Assembly (NCBI GenBank): GCA_030685235.1
Contig: MU839175.1
Span: 109,282 to 173,281, forward strand
DNA from: Copromyces sp. CBS 386.78
Taxonomy: Eukaryota > Ascomycota > Sordariomycetes > Sordariales > Sordariaceae
Reading direction: 5' to 3'
DNA: 64,000 bases
Position numbers and translations under genes: made by a program. Of this stretch, positions 61,401 through 64,000 are shown piece by piece. Position 1 is the first letter of the stretch; each line of letters opens with the position of its first letter. The notes under the pieces are model-generated. The model saw nothing but the letters and a program-made list of their open reading frames with translations. It searched no databases and was not told the DNA's origin.

Positions 61401-62675
61401 TATATATTATATTAATATTTTTAATAGAATATCGTTTAATAAGTTTGTAAGCGTTAGGAGGATTAAGAAATTTATATTTAGGGATAGAGTAATATTAAAT
61501 ATTATAGAACCGAACTTAAGATTTAGAAGGGAGTAAATTAGCCTTGTAGAAGATATAAAGGAGCTTAATTTAGAGGATAATAAATTAATTATAGAAGAAA
61601 TATTAAGGCGAATATTATAAGAGGAATTTATACTTTAGGAGGTTAAAAAGAAGGAGAAGGAGAAGAGGAGGATACGGAATATTATTTTTAAGGATAAAAT
61701 AAAATATAATTTTAAAAAATTAAAGATTAAAGTTATAATATTTAGGGGGAGGCTATTGGGAGTATAGGCTTCGATAGAAAATTGATTGTTAGTTATATTA
61801 ATCCGTATTTCGTCTATAAACGGATTTTTCTTTTATACTTTATTTATTTTATTATTTATTTCTATTATTCCTTATATTTTTCCTTTATTCTTGTTTTATT
61901 TGTATATTAATTCATTAAGGGAAATTCTTATTAGTTTTGTAATATAAAATTCCTAACTTGTTCTTTGTTAAAGGGAATTATATTCTTAGGTAGGAGTAGA
62001 TCTAAATTAAATAATTGAAATACTAGTATTCTTATTATATATTATATTGCCCTTTTCCCTTTTATATTTCTTTTTCCTTCTTATTATTATTATAATCTGG
62101 GTTTATTGTTACAAAAGTGGTCGATTGGTATTTACTTACTTTCGAAGGGAAGATTAAAATATTAAGTGGTTGGGTATAGATCTGTACTAAAGGAAGAAAA
62201 TACTAAGGGAAGATTCTTGTCCTATTATTAGAAAAATTTTCGCGATCTTTTCTTTTATTATTCTTTTATTTATATATAGGAAATACCCAATTCCTTCGGT
62301 ATTTAGACTTCGACGTTCTTATATTACCTTAATTGTTAGTAGAGGGGATTTTCGCTATTCCCTTTATATTTAACGATTTTCCTAAGGTATAATTTAAAAA
62401 TAATAGGCTCTTTTATTTTTACGGTTTTAACTTTCGCCTTAACTAATTCTAATTTTATATTATTATTATTATTATTACTATTAATACTTTTATTAGAATT
62501 ATCGTTATTAATAGAAGGGGTTTCTTCTTTATTAATCTCCTTCCTTTTAGGAGCTTTTTTAAGGATAATTTTCCGGTCCTCTTAAGACTTCTTTAATAAA
62601 GTAATTCTCTCTATATTAATTACTATTTATATAGTTTGTAATCCCGCCGTACAATTATTATCCTTATTTTTGATT
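61401..62675. other. 3' flank of retroelement 2 and adjoining RIP DNA
   Basis: A purine tract (TTTAGGGGGAGGC, about 61739-61751) followed by TATTGGGAGTATAGG could be the start of a 3' LTR; GGTTTATTGTTACAAAAGTGG at about 62099 could mark an LTR end with primer-binding area. Without a found 5' partner this stays tentative. Nothing else readable. Confidence 0.4.
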
Positions 62676-62683
62676 TTATTTTT

Positions 62684-63542
62684 GAGAAAGTCTAACCGTA
62701 CGGTCACGAATGTCTATCCGTACGGTGATCCACTTTTTCCCTCACACATATCCCTAACCCTCGCGCGGCCACAGATGTCACATGTATTCTTTCGAAAATT
62801 TCGCCTAGAAATTTGGGGATTACTATTCTTTTATACGTGACATTAGACCGTAGTGCCTAGACTAGATACGCACCTGTTACGGCTGTTAGCTATTGTTACA
62901 GCTGTTACAGCTGTTACGGCTGCTAGCGATTGTTACGGCTGTTAGCGATTATCACGGCTATCAGCGACTGTCACAGCTGTTACGGCTATTACAACTATCA
63001 GCGATTGTCACAGCTATCAGTAACTGTCACGGCTGTTAGCGATTGTTACGGCTATTACGGTTATTACAGCTGCTAGCGATTGTTACGGCTGTTACGGCTG
63101 TTAGCGACTATTACGGCTATTACGGCTGTTACAGCTGTTAGCGATTGTTACAACTGTTAGTGACTATTACGGCTGTTAGCGATTGTCACGGCTATTACGG
63201 CTATTACAGCTGCTAGCGATTATTACGGCTATTATGGCTGTTAGCGACTATTACGGCTATTACAGCTGTTACGGCTGTCACAGCTGTTAGTGATTGTTAC
63301 GGCTATTAGTGACTGTCACGGCTATTAGCGATTGGCTGTTAGCGACTGTCACGGCTGTCAGCGTACGTGTGCTGTGTAGGGGTTAGAATGTATAATAGGT
63401 TGTAATCTAAGAGCTTGGCGGTCGCGGTACGAGCGAGACTGGTGCTAATAGGGAGGGGACAGCAGGGTTAGGGATATATATGGGAGAAAAAAGTGGATCA
63501 CCGTACGGATAGACATTCGTGACCGTACGGTTAGACTTTCTC
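62684..63542. mobile_element. MULE-type miniature element E9 (859 bp) filled with minisatellite
   Basis: Ends GAGAAAGTCTAACCGTACGG and a near-perfect inverted copy over about 54 bp; target duplication TTATTTTT (62676-62683, 63543-63550). About 490 bp of the interior are tandem GTTACGGCT/GTTAGCGAT units. Same subfamily as E1. Little RIP in the TIRs, more C/T and A/G variation in the array. Confidence 0.93.
62872..63365. repeat. Minisatellite array of E9
   Basis: Dozens of 9- to 10-bp half-units (TGTTACGGC, TGTTAGCGAT, TGTCACAGC) in irregular order. Variation is mostly C/T and G/A. Confidence 0.92.
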
Positions 63543-63550
63543 TTATTTTT

Positions 63551-64000
63551 ATATTCTTTATCTTTATTAAAATTTTTATTAGATTCTTCTTTATTATTTC
63601 CTATTTCGACATTACTATCTAAATCTTTACTAGAAGGTTTATTATTATTGTCGCTGTTATTCTATTAGAAGAATAGAAATTCTTTTTTATTCTTTTCCGA
63701 TTTATAGTTACTACGAATAGTACGACTATTACTTTTTAAATTTAATTAATAGTATTTGAATATAATATAGTCAGCCTAATAGCGAATTTTATAAGGGATC
63801 CGTATTGTAATTTTAATCTAATCCTTTTATCTAATATTTTTAATAGTTAGAAAATTACCCTTTTGGCTACGATTGCTAAAAATAGTCTTCCCTTGGGCGG
63901 AGCTCGATATGCCCGAGGGAGGCAGTGAAACACCATTCTGCCCAAGCTAGGAGATTTTATATATATATATATATATATTTTTTTTTTTTGCTTTTTAGAT
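63551..64000. other. RIP-degraded DNA with a (TA)n/T-tract at the window end
   Basis: No gene readable. 63862-63950 is less mutated (CTTCCCTTGGGCGGAGCTCG) and 63958-63989 is a (TA)n run followed by poly-T. Confidence 0.5.

Noticed and set aside
62872..63365. Regular repeat array that could be mistaken for CRISPR
   Set aside because: Units of 9-10 bp without constant spacers, inside a eukaryotic TIR element.

Overview
The window looks like nuclear DNA of a filamentous ascomycete, most likely a Sordariomycete close to Neurospora. The genes have short introns (about 60-120 bp) with GTRNGT donors and CTNAC-type branch sites, the products are typical of that group (CWH43, a SesB-NACHT-ankyrin NLR, a CCC1-type iron transporter, an intracellular GH13 amylase), and the right 60 percent is A/T-rich DNA almost without CA/TG dinucleotides, the signature of repeat-induced point mutation (RIP). 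The species assignment is inference.

Positions 1-25.9 kb are gene-bearing DNA of normal composition. In order: the 3' part of CWH43 (+), a three-exon NLR gene (+), a CCC1/VIT1 transporter (+), a two-exon alpha-amylase (+), a secreted-protein gene (-) whose only clear splice junction creates a stop codon, and then four small genes at about 14.8-15.3 (-), 17.5-18.7 (+), 20.5-21.5 (-) and 23.1-23.8 kb (+). These four share an organisation: a phase-0 intron directly before a short amphipathic helix of the type [IL]xKAxxNxxxxLxxLLEEE. I read them as a local family of diverged paralogs of unknown function, one with a Myb/SANT-like domain. A 480-bp TIR element sits between two of them.

Positions 25.96-64 kb are a RIP-degraded nest of transposons. 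An outer 3.2-kb pogo-like DNA element (ends at 25963 and 41457, TA flanks) holds a Mutator-like (MULE-type) miniature element (27548-39794), which holds a Ty3/gypsy LTR retrotransposon (27933-39560, 252-bp LTRs), which holds two more MULE-type insertions (32150-32798 and 32820-36335). A second Ty3/gypsy-like retroelement (coding remnants from about 49 to 61.4 kb) is broken by three MULE-type insertions (53907-57495, 57835-58270, 58336-59590). Two more lie at 47516-48215 and 62684-63542. All eight MULE-type elements have perfect 8-bp target duplications made almost only of A and T.

The element at 53907-57495 is the key one. It is barely mutated and encodes an 883-codon MULE transposase with the DDE triad, a SWIM-like motif and AT-hook-like RGRPR tails, interrupted by one in-frame TAG. 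It may have been the source of activity for the related miniature elements. The TIRs of the set share the GAGAAA end and an internal architecture of two direct ~20-bp modules, but the module sequence differs between subfamilies and matches within each TIR. A less mutated island (41.49-43.15 kb) contains a TA-flanked 556-bp inverted-repeat element and sequence I do not recognise.
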